A stretch of 64,000 bases of DNA, from NCBI RefSeq assembly GCF_000191065.1, contig NZ_GL872282.1, forward strand, positions 528,306 to 592,305, written 5' to 3'. Within the stretch, counting starts at the first letter, position 1; each line of letters starts with the position of its first letter. Origin of the DNA: Prevotella multiformis DSM 16608. Its GTDB lineage: Bacteria > Bacteroidota > Bacteroidia > Bacteroidales > Bacteroidaceae. Below are positions 39,389-50,152 of this stretch, piece by piece. The notes beneath the pieces are model-generated. The model saw only the letters and a program-made list of their open reading frames with translations, was not told the origin of the DNA and did no database searches. The position numbers and the translations under genes were made by a program.

Positions 39389-39717
39389 CAAAGAATAAAT
39401 AGAACAGCAATCCATTTTACGGCACAATCTGCCGGACCGCAGCCAGCCGCCGCCTGCAATGCAGGAGAATCCATGCGATACGGCTTATTGAAGAGAAAGA
39501 GACCGGGCGGCTGCAGGGAAAGGACAGGGAACGACCGGAGGAGAGCCCCCATCCGCCCGCTGCCCCCCCCGGATGAACAGAGGATGCGCCATCGGGGGTA
39601 CCCTGTCCGCAGGAAAATCCCTGCAGGGCGGACGGCATCCGGGAAGATGAGGCAGAGCGTTCCCCGCCGGACAGAGCCGTCCGGTCTGTCCGGCAGCCTT
39701 CCGTCCCGTCCGCACGT

Positions 39718-40395
39718 CTACAACTTGTAGACAGAGGTGTCCTTGAAAGCCTGCCGGTTGAACCGGTACAGGGCGGCACCCCGCTTGCTTGTGACCTTGT
39801 CGATGAGGTCGGTCTTCTCGATGAAGTCGGTCTGCTTGATGCGTTTCCGGAAATTCCGCTTGTCGACCTCCGTCCCGAGAATCGCCTCGTGGACGTGCTG
39901 CAGCTGTGTGAGGGTGAACAGTTCCGGCAGCAGGCTGAGGCTGACCGGGGTTCTGTTGAGCAGCTTGCGGAGCTGGCTCAATGCCATCTGCACCATGGCG
40001 ATGTGGTCGCCGTAAAGCTCGGGGATCTTGTCGATGTCCACCCACTGCAGGTCGTTCTTCTCCAGCAGCTGCCGGTCGTAATCCGGTGCGTTGATGAGTG
40101 CGCAGTAGGCGATCGATATGACGCGGTCGCCGGGGTCTCGGTCAGTCTCCCCGAAGGCGCCCACCTGCAGCATATAGATGTCCTTGATGCCCGTACACTG
40201 GCAGAGCACCCGGTTGGCGGCCTGCTTGAGGCTCTCGTCTTCCCTGACGAAGCCGCCGTACAGGGACAGCTTCCCGCTTCCCGGTTCTACCTTCCGTTTG
40301 CCGACAAGCAGTCTGAGCTTCTTGTTCTCGAAACCTAATACGATGCAGTCCACCGATACCAGAATCTTAGGTTCTCCCTTGTAGTATTCGTTCAT
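39718..40395 (-). CDS. Nudix-fold winged-helix transcriptional regulator (AraR/NrtR-like)
   Basis: 225 residues. N-terminal Nudix domain (about 10-140), with the Nudix box GGFVREDESLKQAANRVLCQ at about 47-66, then CTGI. The catalytic REUXEE glutamates are replaced (RVLCQC), so hydrolysis is unlikely. C-terminal winged helix (about 150-225: FTLTQLQHVHEAILGTEVDK then NFRKRI). Such proteins act as sugar-catabolic regulators in Bacteroides (AraR) and as NrtR elsewhere. It lies downstream of galM-transporter-galK on the same strand, suggesting control of galactose or arabinose genes. Confidence 0.87.
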   Translation of the reverse strand: MNEYYKGEPKILVSVDCIVLGFENKKLRLLVGKRKVEPGSGKLSLYGGFVREDESLKQAANRVLCQCTGIKDIYMLQVGAFGETDRDPGDRVISIAYCALINAPDYDRQLLEKNDLQWVDIDKIPELYGDHIAMVQMALSQLRKLLNRTPVSLSLLPELFTLTQLQHVHEAILGTEVDKRNFRKRIKQTDFIEKTDLIDKVTSKRGAALYRFNRQAFKDTSVYKL

Positions 40396-40476
40396 GTTGT
40401 AGATTTTTTGATTAGCGATGTAATGTTGTTTCCTTTACATGGTACAGATCCGCATCCGGCAGACGGCTCCAGACAT

Positions 40477-40513
40477 GAAGAGCTGAATCCCTCGCGAGGA
40501 ATCCAGCTCTTCC
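40477..40513 (-). terminator. Hairpin after galK
   Basis: GAAGAGCTGAATCCCTCG pairs with CGAGGAATCCAGCTCTTC (one mismatched position), 63 bases after the galK stop. No strong T-tract on the minus strand. It could end the galactose transcript or act as a pause before the regulator gene. Confidence 0.5.
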
Positions 40514-40575
40514 GTGTTTCCGTCCTGTGTGTCGTCCCTGCGAGAGGGACCTCATGTCCAGATGTAGAAGGCGTT

Positions 40576-41736
<1,161 letters not shown>

Positions 41737-41825
41737 GTCAGTAAGGTTTTTAATTGTTTGTCAGCGTTATGTGATAAGGCAGGTGCCGGGAATCCTCCTC
41801 GATGGGGATTTGCCGCCGTTTTCTT

Positions 41826-43109
41826 TCAATCCTTTTTCACCGGCCGTGAACCTGCCAGCGCATAGAAGAGCATGTAGCCCAGCATGGCGACAATCAGCCA
41901 GTAGCTCTGGATGTCGCCGACTTTGGTCGCCGTCAGGTTCTGGATCAGCGGCATGACGCCGCCGCCGACAACCATCGTCATGAAGAGGCCGGAAGCAGTC
42001 GCGGTGTACTTGCCGAGTCCTTCCGTCGCAAGGTTGAAGATGACACCCCACATGACGGACGTGCAGATACCGCAGAGAATGATGAGCAGCACCTTTGTCG
42101 GCACCTCCGCCCGGATCAGCGTGCTCTCGGCCAGATCGGGTACGGTCAGGCTCATCTTGCTTGTCTCCGGCATGAAGATGGCGACAAGGAGGAGGACGAT
42201 GGCCACGGAGGAAGTCACAGTGAGCTGCATACGGGAGGACACCTTGCCGCTGATGAAGGCACTCACGAAGCGGCCGACGAGCATCAGCAGCCAGTAGACA
42301 CCGGCGATCAGACCGGCGATGACGGCACTGCCGAGCACGCCGCCCTCTGCCACCGGCTCGCTGAGGTAGAACAGGAGCTGGCCGGGGATGCCGACCTCGA
42401 TGCCTACGTAGAAGAAGATGGCCACGATGCCGAGTACCAGCTGACGGTAGCCCAGTGCGCCCTTGATGCCGGCCAGCACGTCCGACTTCTCCGTCTCAGG
42501 CTCTGTCAGCTGTGTGAACCATACGATGACGAACGATGCGGCGAAGATGGCGAGGGCGATGAGCAGCAGCGGCGTGACCGCCTTGAGGGAGGTGTCCTTC
42601 GTGATCTCGCTGATCATGGAGCCGGCCAGCATCGGGGTCAGCGTGGCAGCGAGCGAGTTCAGCGAACCGCCGGTCTGGATGAGCTGGTTGCCGCGGTTGC
42701 CGCCGCCGCCGAGCAGGTTCAGCATCGGGTTGACGACCGTGTTCAGGATGCAGACGCAGAAGCCGCATACGAAGGCGCCGAGCAGGTAGACGACATACGT
42801 GCCGAGGGCATCTCCGTCCATCGTACTGGAAACATACTGGATGGCGATGCCGACGAAGCCGAGGGCCAGGGCGACGAGGGCGGTCTTCTTGTAACCGTAT
42901 CTGGTAATCATCATGCCTGCGGGAATGCCCATGAACAGGTAGGCGGCAAAGTTCATCATGTTGCCCATCATGCCGGCCCATTCATAGTGCTGCTTCCAGA
43001 TGGTGCCGAACGGTGCGGCCATGTTGGTGACGAATGCGATCATCGCAAACAGGAACATCATGGTGATGATGGCCACCAGCGTCCCTCTTTTCTTTGTTTG
43101 ATTTTCCAT
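41826..43109 (-). CDS. FHS-type MFS sugar:proton symporter (galactose/glucose)
   Basis: 427 residues, twelve predicted membrane segments. N-terminal FLFAMIAFVTNMAAPFGTIW and the FLMGIPAG-like AAYLFMGIPAGMMITRYGYK loop resemble FucP/GluP carriers of the FHS family. It lies between galM and galK, so galactose (or glucose) is the likely substrate. 35 bases separate it from galM. Confidence 0.9.
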   Translation of the reverse strand: MENQTKKRGTLVAIITMMFLFAMIAFVTNMAAPFGTIWKQHYEWAGMMGNMMNFAAYLFMGIPAGMMITRYGYKKTALVALALGFVGIAIQYVSSTMDGDALGTYVVYLLGAFVCGFCVCILNTVVNPMLNLLGGGGNRGNQLIQTGGSLNSLAATLTPMLAGSMISEITKDTSLKAVTPLLLIALAIFAASFVIVWFTQLTEPETEKSDVLAGIKGALGYRQLVLGIVAIFFYVGIEVGIPGQLLFYLSEPVAEGGVLGSAVIAGLIAGVYWLLMLVGRFVSAFISGKVSSRMQLTVTSSVAIVLLLVAIFMPETSKMSLTVPDLAESTLIRAEVPTKVLLIILCGICTSVMWGVIFNLATEGLGKYTATASGLFMTMVVGGGVMPLIQNLTATKVGDIQSYWLIVAMLGYMLFYALAGSRPVKKD

Positions 43110-43144
43110 TTTTATGTTTATTGATTTGATTCTATGCGGGTTGC

Positions 43145-44236
43145 CTATTTCTCCACCCCGAACTTATAGATGGTCTTCTGCGTGTATTCCCGGCCCGGCT
43201 CCAGTACGACCGACGGGAAGTAAGGATGATTGGGACTGTCAGGGAAGTGCTGTGCCTCGAAGCAGATGGCACTCCGGCGCGGGAAGGTCGCCCCGTGCTG
43301 CCCCTTGAAACCGTCGGCCCAGTTGTGGGTATAGACCTGTACACCCGGCTCGGTGGTATAGACCTCCATCGTCCTGCCGCTCTCCGGCTCTCTGATGCGG
43401 GCTGCGAACGACAGCTCGCCCTCCTCCTTCTTGTTCAGGACGAAGCAGTGGTCGTAGCCGGCACCGATTCTTATCTGTTCGTTGTCGGCGTCAATGTCCT
43501 GTCCGACCGGTTTCGGCGTGCGGAAGTCGAACGGCGTGCCGGCCACCTTCAGGATCTCGCCCGTCGGGATGGAAGTCTCGTCGATGGGGAGGTAGAAGTC
43601 GGCGTTGACCTGACACTCCAGGTTGTCCACGGTCGGCGTGGGATCGGCGATGCCGGCTAGCGAGAAGAAGCCGTGGCTGGTAAGGTTGAGGACCGTTCTT
43701 TTGTTGGTTTTGGCAGAATACTTGATGACAAGCTCGTCATCGTCAGTGAAGGAGTAGGCCACCCAGACTTCCAACTCGCCGCTGAACCCTTCTTCTCCAT
43801 AAGGAGAGGTGTACTTCAGCACGACAGCGTGCCCGTTTACCTGCGTGGCATCCCATACCTTCGCATTGAATCCTTTCCGCCCGCCGTGCAATGCGTTGGG
43901 GCCATTATTGACGGCGATGTGGTATTCCTTTCCGTTCAGCTGGAAGCAGCCTCTGGCAATGCGGTTGCCGTAGCGGCCGATGAGGGTGGAGAGATAAGGC
44001 TCCGGGGAGCTGATGACGTCCTGGATGTTGTCATGCCCCTGTATGACGTTCGCCAGCCTGCCGTCTCTGTCGGGAACCATGATGGCGACGATGGCTCCGC
44101 CGTAGTTGGTGACGGCAACCTCGTTGCCCTTGGCATTCCGGAGTACGTAGAGGTCTGTCTTCTTGCCGTCGAGCGTGGCCTGGAAGTCCTCTCTCTTCAT
44201 GCCACAAGCATATCGCGTCTCTTCGCTGTTTACCAT
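43145..44236 (-). CDS. galM: Aldose 1-epimerase (galactose mutarotase)
   Basis: 363 residues. Family blocks: VTNYGGAIVAIMVPDRDG, GRYGNRIARGCFQLNG, GPNALHGGRKGFNAKVWD, NLTSHGFFSLAG (catalytic His) and the C-terminal FEAQHFPDSPNHP with GREYTQKTIYKF. It interconverts alpha- and beta-galactose. First gene of the galactose row. It has no signal peptide, so it acts in the cytoplasm. A -7-like box TTACTTTG lies about 35-45 bases before the ATG. Confidence 0.95.
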   Translation of the reverse strand: MVNSEETRYACGMKREDFQATLDGKKTDLYVLRNAKGNEVAVTNYGGAIVAIMVPDRDGRLANVIQGHDNIQDVISSPEPYLSTLIGRYGNRIARGCFQLNGKEYHIAVNNGPNALHGGRKGFNAKVWDATQVNGHAVVLKYTSPYGEEGFSGELEVWVAYSFTDDDELVIKYSAKTNKRTVLNLTSHGFFSLAGIADPTPTVDNLECQVNADFYLPIDETSIPTGEILKVAGTPFDFRTPKPVGQDIDADNEQIRIGAGYDHCFVLNKKEEGELSFAARIREPESGRTMEVYTTEPGVQVYTHNWADGFKGQHGATFPRRSAICFEAQHFPDSPNHPYFPSVVLEPGREYTQKTIYKFGVEK

Positions 44237-44900
44237 GATGTTTTGTTTTTAGTTACTGTTCAATGACCTGCAAAGTAAATAAAAATAAACGGAAACAGCA
44301 AACGAAATGCAGGAAATAAGCCTTTTGGGGTGTGTTAAAAACAATTAACCCTCCATCCGGGGGTGCCTGCGTGCTCTGCCGCTGCCGGTATGCGTTCGTG
44401 CAGGAGGTCCGCCTCCTCTGGCCTGTCTGCACAAATCTGCCCGATTTCCGCCGGCTGTCCCTGCATCCGTCGGACGCTGTCCGGGCAACAGAACAGACCG
44501 GGGGCAGACCGGACAGAATCTTCCGGATCCTCACGATGGGAAAAGGGCGAAATGATTTCCGTTCCTCAAAAGAAAAGAAAAAGGTATTTCCTTTATCCGG
44601 GATGCAAAAAACAACAGTATCTTATGGGCGGTTTACGGACTATTCAAGGAGCAATGCGACTGGCCGTCGGCTATTGCCGACGCACCGGATATCATCCTCG
44701 GTTTCGTAGCCGCTTTCACGGCATCGCAAGTCCGAAACAAAACAAAACACTTGCTCTCTTCATTCTTTCGAGTGAAGAGAACCGGTGTTTTATGGCTTGA
44801 TAATCAGCCGAAACACATTGCCGTATGAGAAACTTTTATTACCTTTGACACAGCTAACAGAATCCATTTGAAGACAAGACGAACTGATAATTAAAAACAT
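44237..44900. other. Intergenic region with two divergent promoters
   Basis: 664 bp between galM and the lipoprotein gene at 44901. Frames of 100-145 codons on the plus strand lack any domain. The left 60 bases hold the galM promoter box, and TACCTTTG at 44840-44847 fits the promoter for the plus-strand gene. Nothing else is recognised. Confidence 0.55.
44840..44847 (+). promoter_or_regulatory. Promoter -7 box of the 44901 lipoprotein gene
   Basis: TACCTTTG, about 53 bases before the ATG. An exact match to TAnnTTTG; the -33 element is not clear. Confidence 0.5.
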
Positions 44901-45437
44901 ATGAAAGCTGAATTACTCATCTTTTCCTGCTTCTTTCTGCTCAGTTGCACAACAGGAAAGAGAAAGGCGGCAACCTTCCGCTCTCAATACGACACCGTAT
45001 ATATTTATGCGAAGGACGAGAAAGGACAGAAGATTTTCAACGTCATTTCCGAGAAGGCGGTAACAGACAACGGCGACCTGCTGTTTGACGAGGTAAGGAC
45101 AGAGCGTCCGAGACAACTGAATCACAAAGAGTTTGAACTTGCCAGAACAGTTGTCAGGAAACATATCAAGGCACATCAAGATGAGTACCTGCCCTTTGAT
45201 TCCTATTTCCAGCAATATCTGGGCTACGAAAGGGGGGGTGCTTTGATGGCTGATGTCATCCTGTTTTCAGATTACAGAATCATCTATCAGAAAGGGTGCG
45301 CAGGCATAGCCCGCGAAGATTACAGAATCAAATTCAGATTTCTCAAGGAACTCAGGAAAGAGCGTAAGATGCTGACTGTAAACATAGACAAAGGAATTGT
45401 AGTCAAGAAACAGGAGGTTCCCGAAGGACCGGCTTAA
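44901..45437 (+). CDS. Small lipoprotein, unknown function
   Basis: 178 residues with a short signal peptide and lipobox FFLLSC (Cys16). The mature part (TVYIYAKDEKGQKIFNVISE, EFELARTVVRKHIKAHQDEY) is charged and not recognised. Its stop overlaps the stop of the convergent lipoprotein gene by four bases. Moderate AT content. Confidence 0.7.
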   Translation: MKAELLIFSCFFLLSCTTGKRKAATFRSQYDTVYIYAKDEKGQKIFNVISEKAVTDNGDLLFDEVRTERPRQLNHKEFELARTVVRKHIKAHQDEYLPFDSYFQQYLGYERGGALMADVILFSDYRIIYQKGCAGIAREDYRIKFRFLKELRKERKMLTVNIDKGIVVKKQEVPEGPA

Positions 45438-45793
45438 TCCTTTGTCCGTACGAACGTAACAGCTTTCTCCCCATGCCACAACAGTCCCCTGACAACCAGC
45501 ACACTGCCGTGCAGCTCCACAACCTCACAGCGGCTGGCGTTCTTTCCGTCATACATCAGAAAAAGCGAGTCGTCCGAAAAACAGTAACTCCTGAACCACC
45601 TGCAGGTATCCCCTATCCCCGGGTCGTATGCCACAGCAGAATCCGTCACCTCAAGTGTCGGATACATGCCGACAGCTGTCTTTTCCACACCTCTCCAGTT
45701 CCCTGCAAACTCTTTGGGACAGACCGGCCCGTGCTTTCTGCCGCAACCGCAGAGCAGAGCCGATAAAAGAACAGAATATAACAGGTATCTCAT
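45434..45793 (-). CDS. Small lipoprotein, unknown function
   Basis: 119 residues from the ATG at 45793 (an ATG at 45835 lies before the signal peptide). Lipobox LLCGC with Cys17. The mature part has FAGNWRGVEK, YDPGIGDTCRWFRSYCF and LFLMYDGKNASRCEVVEL, a short beta-rich pattern reminiscent of lipocalin-like lipoproteins, but no family is claimed. Four Cys follow the lipobox Cys. It is convergent and overlapping with the gene at 44901. Confidence 0.65.
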   Translation of the reverse strand: MRYLLYSVLLSALLCGCGRKHGPVCPKEFAGNWRGVEKTAVGMYPTLEVTDSAVAYDPGIGDTCRWFRSYCFSDDSLFLMYDGKNASRCEVVELHGSVLVVRGLLWHGEKAVTFVRTKD

Positions 45794-46096
45794 ACTGCAC
45801 GATTTTACAGAAAACAGCAGACAAGACAAATCCAAGTCCCATCAACAGCCGCCCAGAACACGCCAATACCATAACTCATCGGAGTATGAAACGAGTTCCT
45901 CAGCATAAAATTGTGCGGAACAACACTTTTCTTTTAATAAGAACATAACCGGCTGCCCGCCTGAACACACGTCCTTGCAATCTGAATTTTATTTACAAAG
46001 AAATTACGCATTAACTTCTGAAAACAGAAAAAGCAACCTGAACCCCCTACCCCACAACCAACAGGCAATCAAACATTTACATTCACAAAAAGAACA

Positions 46097-46420
46097 GGTG
46101 CTTAATTGGACGCTTAAAGGGCGTTGGTAAGCCTCCAGTTAACGCCCTTTCGCACCGCAAGTAAGGCTTAATTCAATCGCAATTAACCGTATATCCACTC
46201 TCCTGACTTGAATTTTTATTACATCACAAGGGATGAGACGGATTAACAGGTTGCTTGCCATGGGGGAAGAAAGAGGAACCTTAATTCCGCAACAAAATAC
46301 GCAATTTATTGTTAATGTGTTTAATAGCTCTCTGAGAAATAATTAATTAATTCTTATGACCTACTTACCATGTAAGTGCGTAAGCCTTTATTCCCAATCT
46401 ATGTATTTAACGGAAAAACC
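46097..46420 (+). repeat. Dispersed repeat, copy D (324 bp, diverged)
   Basis: It starts at the palindrome module (GGTGCTTAATTGG, GGGCGTTGGTAAGC) and ends ATTTAACGGAAAAACC at about 46405-46420. The spacing from palindrome to end (about 323 bases) matches that in copy A. The left half of the element is absent. Confidence 0.7.
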
Positions 46421-46484
46421 GTATTGTTTTACCGCAGGAAGTGTTAATTCCGCGCATTTCCGGTTCTGTTATGTTTCTTTTTTG

Positions 46485-46492
46485 TATTTTTG
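46485..46492 (+). promoter_or_regulatory. Promoter -7 box of the RHS locus operon
   Basis: TATTTTTG, 28 bases before the first start codon. This is the only obvious promoter before the RHS gene, since the gaps between the first four genes are 5, 36 and 84 bases. Confidence 0.55.
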
Positions 46493-46520
46493 CCCTATCC
46501 TAACAATATAACCACAGTGT

Positions 46521-47252
46521 ATGAGCATGATGAAAACAGTCTTGAAAGCCGCAATATTTTCAGTATTATTCCTTTCTGGGGGAAACTTGTCAGCACAGGT
46601 TTCACCTATTCGGTTAGGTGTCCGTTTAGGTTGTGGAATGTCTGTCAACACAGGAATGGATAAAATCCTTGTTCCTGAAGACTATTATTCCAATTACAAT
46701 TTCAAAGACAAGTGGCAGTTTACTCCAACAGTTGGTGTATTTGCTCAGTATCATGTCGATGGTTCCATCATAGGTGTTGAAGGTGGATTTAGCTATTGGC
46801 AGAAGGCATCACAGCTTGTCTATAATGATAATAAGGAGTTAAACTATAAGGTTACACCTCGTTATAATTACATCGGTGTATCTGCTCTGTTGAAGATCTA
46901 TCCTTGGCGCAAAGGCTTCAATATCTCAATTGGTGGACGTGCGGGAGCTAATCTTAATGGCAAGGGCATATCTTACGAGAGTAATCAGGAAGACAGTAAG
47001 TTTGCAAACTATCATTTTGCCACTGTCGCAGAGACGGAGCGTCTGATGAAGGAGAAACTGACGGGGCAGCCGGATATTGCCGTTGGCGGTGGCTTTGGTT
47101 ATGAAATTGGCAACCACTGGGCTTTAGATTTACGTTACTTTCACGGATTGAACTCTACCATTAAGACAGAGCGTAATGACTATAACTGGGCAGAACACTC
47201 AACCCATGGACAGAACATAGAGCTTAGTATCAGCTATCTTTTTAAACTTTAA
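46521..47252 (+). CDS. Outer-membrane beta-barrel protein
   Basis: 243 residues. Signal peptide MSMMKTVLKAAIFSVLFLSG, cleaved near NLSAQ. The rest is alternating beta strands (IRLGVRLGCGMSVNTG, YHVDGSIIGVEGGFSYW, GFNISIGGRAGANLNG) ending IELSISYLFKL with the C-terminal aromatic/hydrophobic residue typical of outer-membrane barrels. Probably an 8-stranded OMP_b-brl domain. First gene of the RHS locus, five bases before the next gene. Confidence 0.83.
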   Translation: MSMMKTVLKAAIFSVLFLSGGNLSAQVSPIRLGVRLGCGMSVNTGMDKILVPEDYYSNYNFKDKWQFTPTVGVFAQYHVDGSIIGVEGGFSYWQKASQLVYNDNKELNYKVTPRYNYIGVSALLKIYPWRKGFNISIGGRAGANLNGKGISYESNQEDSKFANYHFATVAETERLMKEKLTGQPDIAVGGGFGYEIGNHWALDLRYFHGLNSTIKTERNDYNWAEHSTHGQNIELSISYLFKL

Positions 47253-47257
47253 CCCTT

Positions 47258-48472
47258 ATGAGTTTATCTATGAAGGACAAGAGCAACAGAAAAAAACGTT
47301 ATATTCTGGCAGGAATCTTTCTTGGCATAGCTGCTCTTTTGGGTATAGAACGCTGTGTTAATGACGAACCAGAGCCTGAGCAGAGTATAGAACAAAAGAC
47401 AGCAGACAAGGCTCCATCACTGTCTACTACACCACCAGTCTCTTTTTCTTTAGACAAGACAAATGTGCAGAAGGATTCGGGACGTTCAGATTGTGTATAT
47501 AATAAGCTGGGGAATGTGCCCCGAAACGTTACAAGTATCAATACAAGGAGAATTAAAAAATCAAGCATGACAAGGAAAACCGCTAATGGCAAACATTTTT
47601 CGTCAGAGCAGCCTATCCTTTCTCCATCATTATCAACTGACGTTTCATCTTTAAACGATAAAACAGCCAGTATAAAACACGAGACGAAAGAACCAGGCAA
47701 TGAACCTACTAATCAGAAAACAGGTGAACATGTTCTTGAGAACTCTATGAATAGTCAGCCCTCCATCGTACAGGAGAATCCGAAAGAATCACCATCTTTG
47801 ATAACTTATTCTTTTCCTCACTATCACCTTTTTCGGATAGGACTCAGAGCTGGAGCTGGTTATTCCAGCATTTCAGGATTAAGCAGTATTATTGAGAACT
47901 ATGATATACGTCCTACTTTCACAATGAATGAACGTGGTGGTATCAGTCCTCGTATTGGTGTCTTTGGAACATGGCAATATCGTAGGTTAGGTGCAGAGTT
48001 GAACATTGATTATACTCGTATCTCCAGCAAGCTGACGGAGCGCAAGATACCGGATAATGTAACCGAGACTACACGGTTTCATTATAATTTCATTACTCCA
48101 CAAGTCCTGCTTCGTTTCTATGCTTTCCCAAAGTTCTATATGGGAGCAGGAATTAGTGCTGCTATTCCGTTTGGCAGCCGTAATATCGACTTCACCAATG
48201 ACCGCGTTGGAGAGGTGTACCGGCAGCAGGCGGAACGTACGCAGGACCACCTGAGGGAATCCGTCAAGGCACGGGTGACATTTATTCCTACTATAAAAAT
48301 TGGCTATGTTGATATAAAGAACGGTCTGGAGGCAGGACTGGAATACGGTTTCGGATTCAATGACATGCTCCGCACCTGCGCCAATGACTACGGGTATCAG
48401 GAACGTACGAACAATCTGCAGACCGTCAGCCTTACCATCGGGTACAGTCTTCCACTTGGCAAAGCTAAATAA
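47258..48472 (+). CDS. Membrane-anchored protein with C-terminal beta-barrel-like domain
   Basis: 404 residues in three parts: a short basic N-terminus with one hydrophobic segment (RYILAGIFLGIAALLG, about 15-30); a long Ser/Thr/Lys-rich disordered linker (about 38-180); and a barrel-like domain (about 185-404: LFRIGLRAGAGYSSISGL, FGTWQYRRLGAELNIDY, ending VSLTIGYSLPLG) resembling the one in the preceding gene. A membrane anchor joined by a linker to a barrel domain may span the envelope (inference). Otherwise not recognised. Confidence 0.72.
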   Translation: MSLSMKDKSNRKKRYILAGIFLGIAALLGIERCVNDEPEPEQSIEQKTADKAPSLSTTPPVSFSLDKTNVQKDSGRSDCVYNKLGNVPRNVTSINTRRIKKSSMTRKTANGKHFSSEQPILSPSLSTDVSSLNDKTASIKHETKEPGNEPTNQKTGEHVLENSMNSQPSIVQENPKESPSLITYSFPHYHLFRIGLRAGAGYSSISGLSSIIENYDIRPTFTMNERGGISPRIGVFGTWQYRRLGAELNIDYTRISSKLTERKIPDNVTETTRFHYNFITPQVLLRFYAFPKFYMGAGISAAIPFGSRNIDFTNDRVGEVYRQQAERTQDHLRESVKARVTFIPTIKIGYVDIKNGLEAGLEYGFGFNDMLRTCANDYGYQERTNNLQTVSLTIGYSLPLGKAK

Positions 48473-48508
48473 GCCGCATAACAACAATCCTATTAAAACG
48501 GTCTTTAA

Positions 48509-50068
48509 ATGAAACATAAATACCTCACGGCAGTTTCCTTCTTTATATCCGCTCTTTCCGCCACGGCCCAGACCCCCGGTGGTGTAGACGGGCCGACGGT
48601 CTGGTCACGTGATTCCGCCTCTGTCCGTGTCTCTGCTGGTGCTGGTCTTACCTATATAGGCGTAAGTAAGGTATACGGCGAAAAAGAGCAGGCTATATGG
48701 TCTCTTGGAAGTGGAAAAGCTATTACCCGTATACAGACAACTGAACGTGCTGCTAACCTTGGCGATGGTACTTTCATGAATTATGCCAAGGACACGCTGT
48801 CCGAAATGCGACTTTACAGCTATACGACCTCTTCCAATATGGGTAATGGTCAGACTTTACATATCGGTCGGAATGGGAACGCCAAGTTGCCTGTAAAGAA
48901 CCTTGATGGCAGGACTATTGAGTATACTGTCTTCGATCGCCGCCTTTCTGATACTGAACGGTGCCGTGTGGAAAGCTATCTTGCTTTGAAATATGGTGTG
49001 AGCCTTCGCAGCAGTTACCTTAATTCAAGGAGCGAGGTTATTTGGAATGGTTATACCAACAAAGCCTATAGTCACCGTATAGCTGGTCTTATCTCAGACA
49101 AAGCCTCTGCCCTGCATAAGACAAGAGCCAGGAGCTGTGAGGAAGACGGTTTTCTTACTGTCAGCATGAGCAGGCCGCTTCAAGATGGGGAGAGCATTCT
49201 CTGGGGTGACGACAATGGCAGACTTTCTTTCCATTCGAGCAGGGCCTACGGCAAGTGGCTCGGCAGACGGTGGATGGATGCAGCGACACGGATTCCCAAT
49301 CCAGGTGTCGACATTGCAGCCGACAGCCGGCAGCTGCGCCAGATACGGCCGCTATCTGAAGGCGAGAACTATTATCTTGCCGTCGACCCCACGGGCACGG
49401 GCAGTTTCCCTGTCAAGGCTCTGAGTTATCACAAGGCCGACAGGGTCACGGCCGACAGCATCGTCTTCAGGGACGTGCCGTTGGGCAGCCATTCCGTCTT
49501 CACGCTACGGGCTGCCAGAGACATGTTCACGACGATAGAAGTAGTGCAGCCAAAGGAGAAGAGCGGCAGCACAGGAACACTTTCTGTCAGAGTAACAGGC
49601 GGTATTGCCCCTTACAAGATGACTCTACAGAGAGAACACATGTCTGTTTTCAATCGTACTACAAGCGACAGCATACAGTCTGCCGACGGACTCATGGAAG
49701 GGAAATACCTTCTTACGACGACAGACCATGTGGGCAATAAGTCTGAGAATGAGTTTCAGTTATCTAAGACGGGTATCACAGAAATTCCTTCCATGAATCC
49801 TTCCGACGGAAACAGTGACTTCTTTGCGAATGTAAGTGCAAGTCCTAATCCAACGGTGAACGGATATGTCAGCGTGCAGATAGAACTGAGCGAAACAGCT
49901 CCATTGGATATGGCACTCTATACGGCTGGCGGGGCTCTCGTCAGCCGCCGGACGTACCTGCCTGATACGTATTTCTCAACCGAAGTCTATCTTCCACAGA
50001 CCGGTGTTTACTTATTGACACTGCAGAGCGGTAGCAGAGAAAGGACATTCAAACTGATTAGGAAGTAA
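48509..50068 (+). CDS. Secreted protein with type IX secretion sorting domain
   Basis: 519 residues, signal peptide MKHKYLTAVSFFISALSATA. The middle contains FDRRLSDTERCRVESYLALK, a motif seen in Bacteroidetes surface proteins with LamG-like/DUF8202-type modules, and a SprB-like repeat segment (GTLSVRVTGGIAPYKMTLQ). The C-terminal 75 residues (ASPNPTVNGYVSVQIEL to LQSGSRERTFKLIRK) form a type A T9SS tail. It is therefore exported through the T9SS to the surface or outside. It directly precedes the RHS gene and could help display it (inference). Confidence 0.82.
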   Translation: MKHKYLTAVSFFISALSATAQTPGGVDGPTVWSRDSASVRVSAGAGLTYIGVSKVYGEKEQAIWSLGSGKAITRIQTTERAANLGDGTFMNYAKDTLSEMRLYSYTTSSNMGNGQTLHIGRNGNAKLPVKNLDGRTIEYTVFDRRLSDTERCRVESYLALKYGVSLRSSYLNSRSEVIWNGYTNKAYSHRIAGLISDKASALHKTRARSCEEDGFLTVSMSRPLQDGESILWGDDNGRLSFHSSRAYGKWLGRRWMDAATRIPNPGVDIAADSRQLRQIRPLSEGENYYLAVDPTGTGSFPVKALSYHKADRVTADSIVFRDVPLGSHSVFTLRAARDMFTTIEVVQPKEKSGSTGTLSVRVTGGIAPYKMTLQREHMSVFNRTTSDSIQSADGLMEGKYLLTTTDHVGNKSENEFQLSKTGITEIPSMNPSDGNSDFFANVSASPNPTVNGYVSVQIELSETAPLDMALYTAGGALVSRRTYLPDTYFSTEVYLPQTGVYLLTLQSGSRERTFKLIRK

Positions 50069-50152
50069 ATTCCTCTGTCATCCTTTATAGAGCCTGCCAA
50101 CGCAAGTATGTATATTGAAGACCTCCAGGCCTGAAACAAAACAGAAAGAATA

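Larger units (their letters stand above)
45794..46520. other. Gene-free region of 727 bp at the composition boundary
   Basis: AT-rich. Contains repeat copy D (46097-46420) and the promoter box of the next operon (46485-46492). No credible gene. From here on the sequence is distinctly less GC-rich than the preceding 46 kb. Confidence 0.6.
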
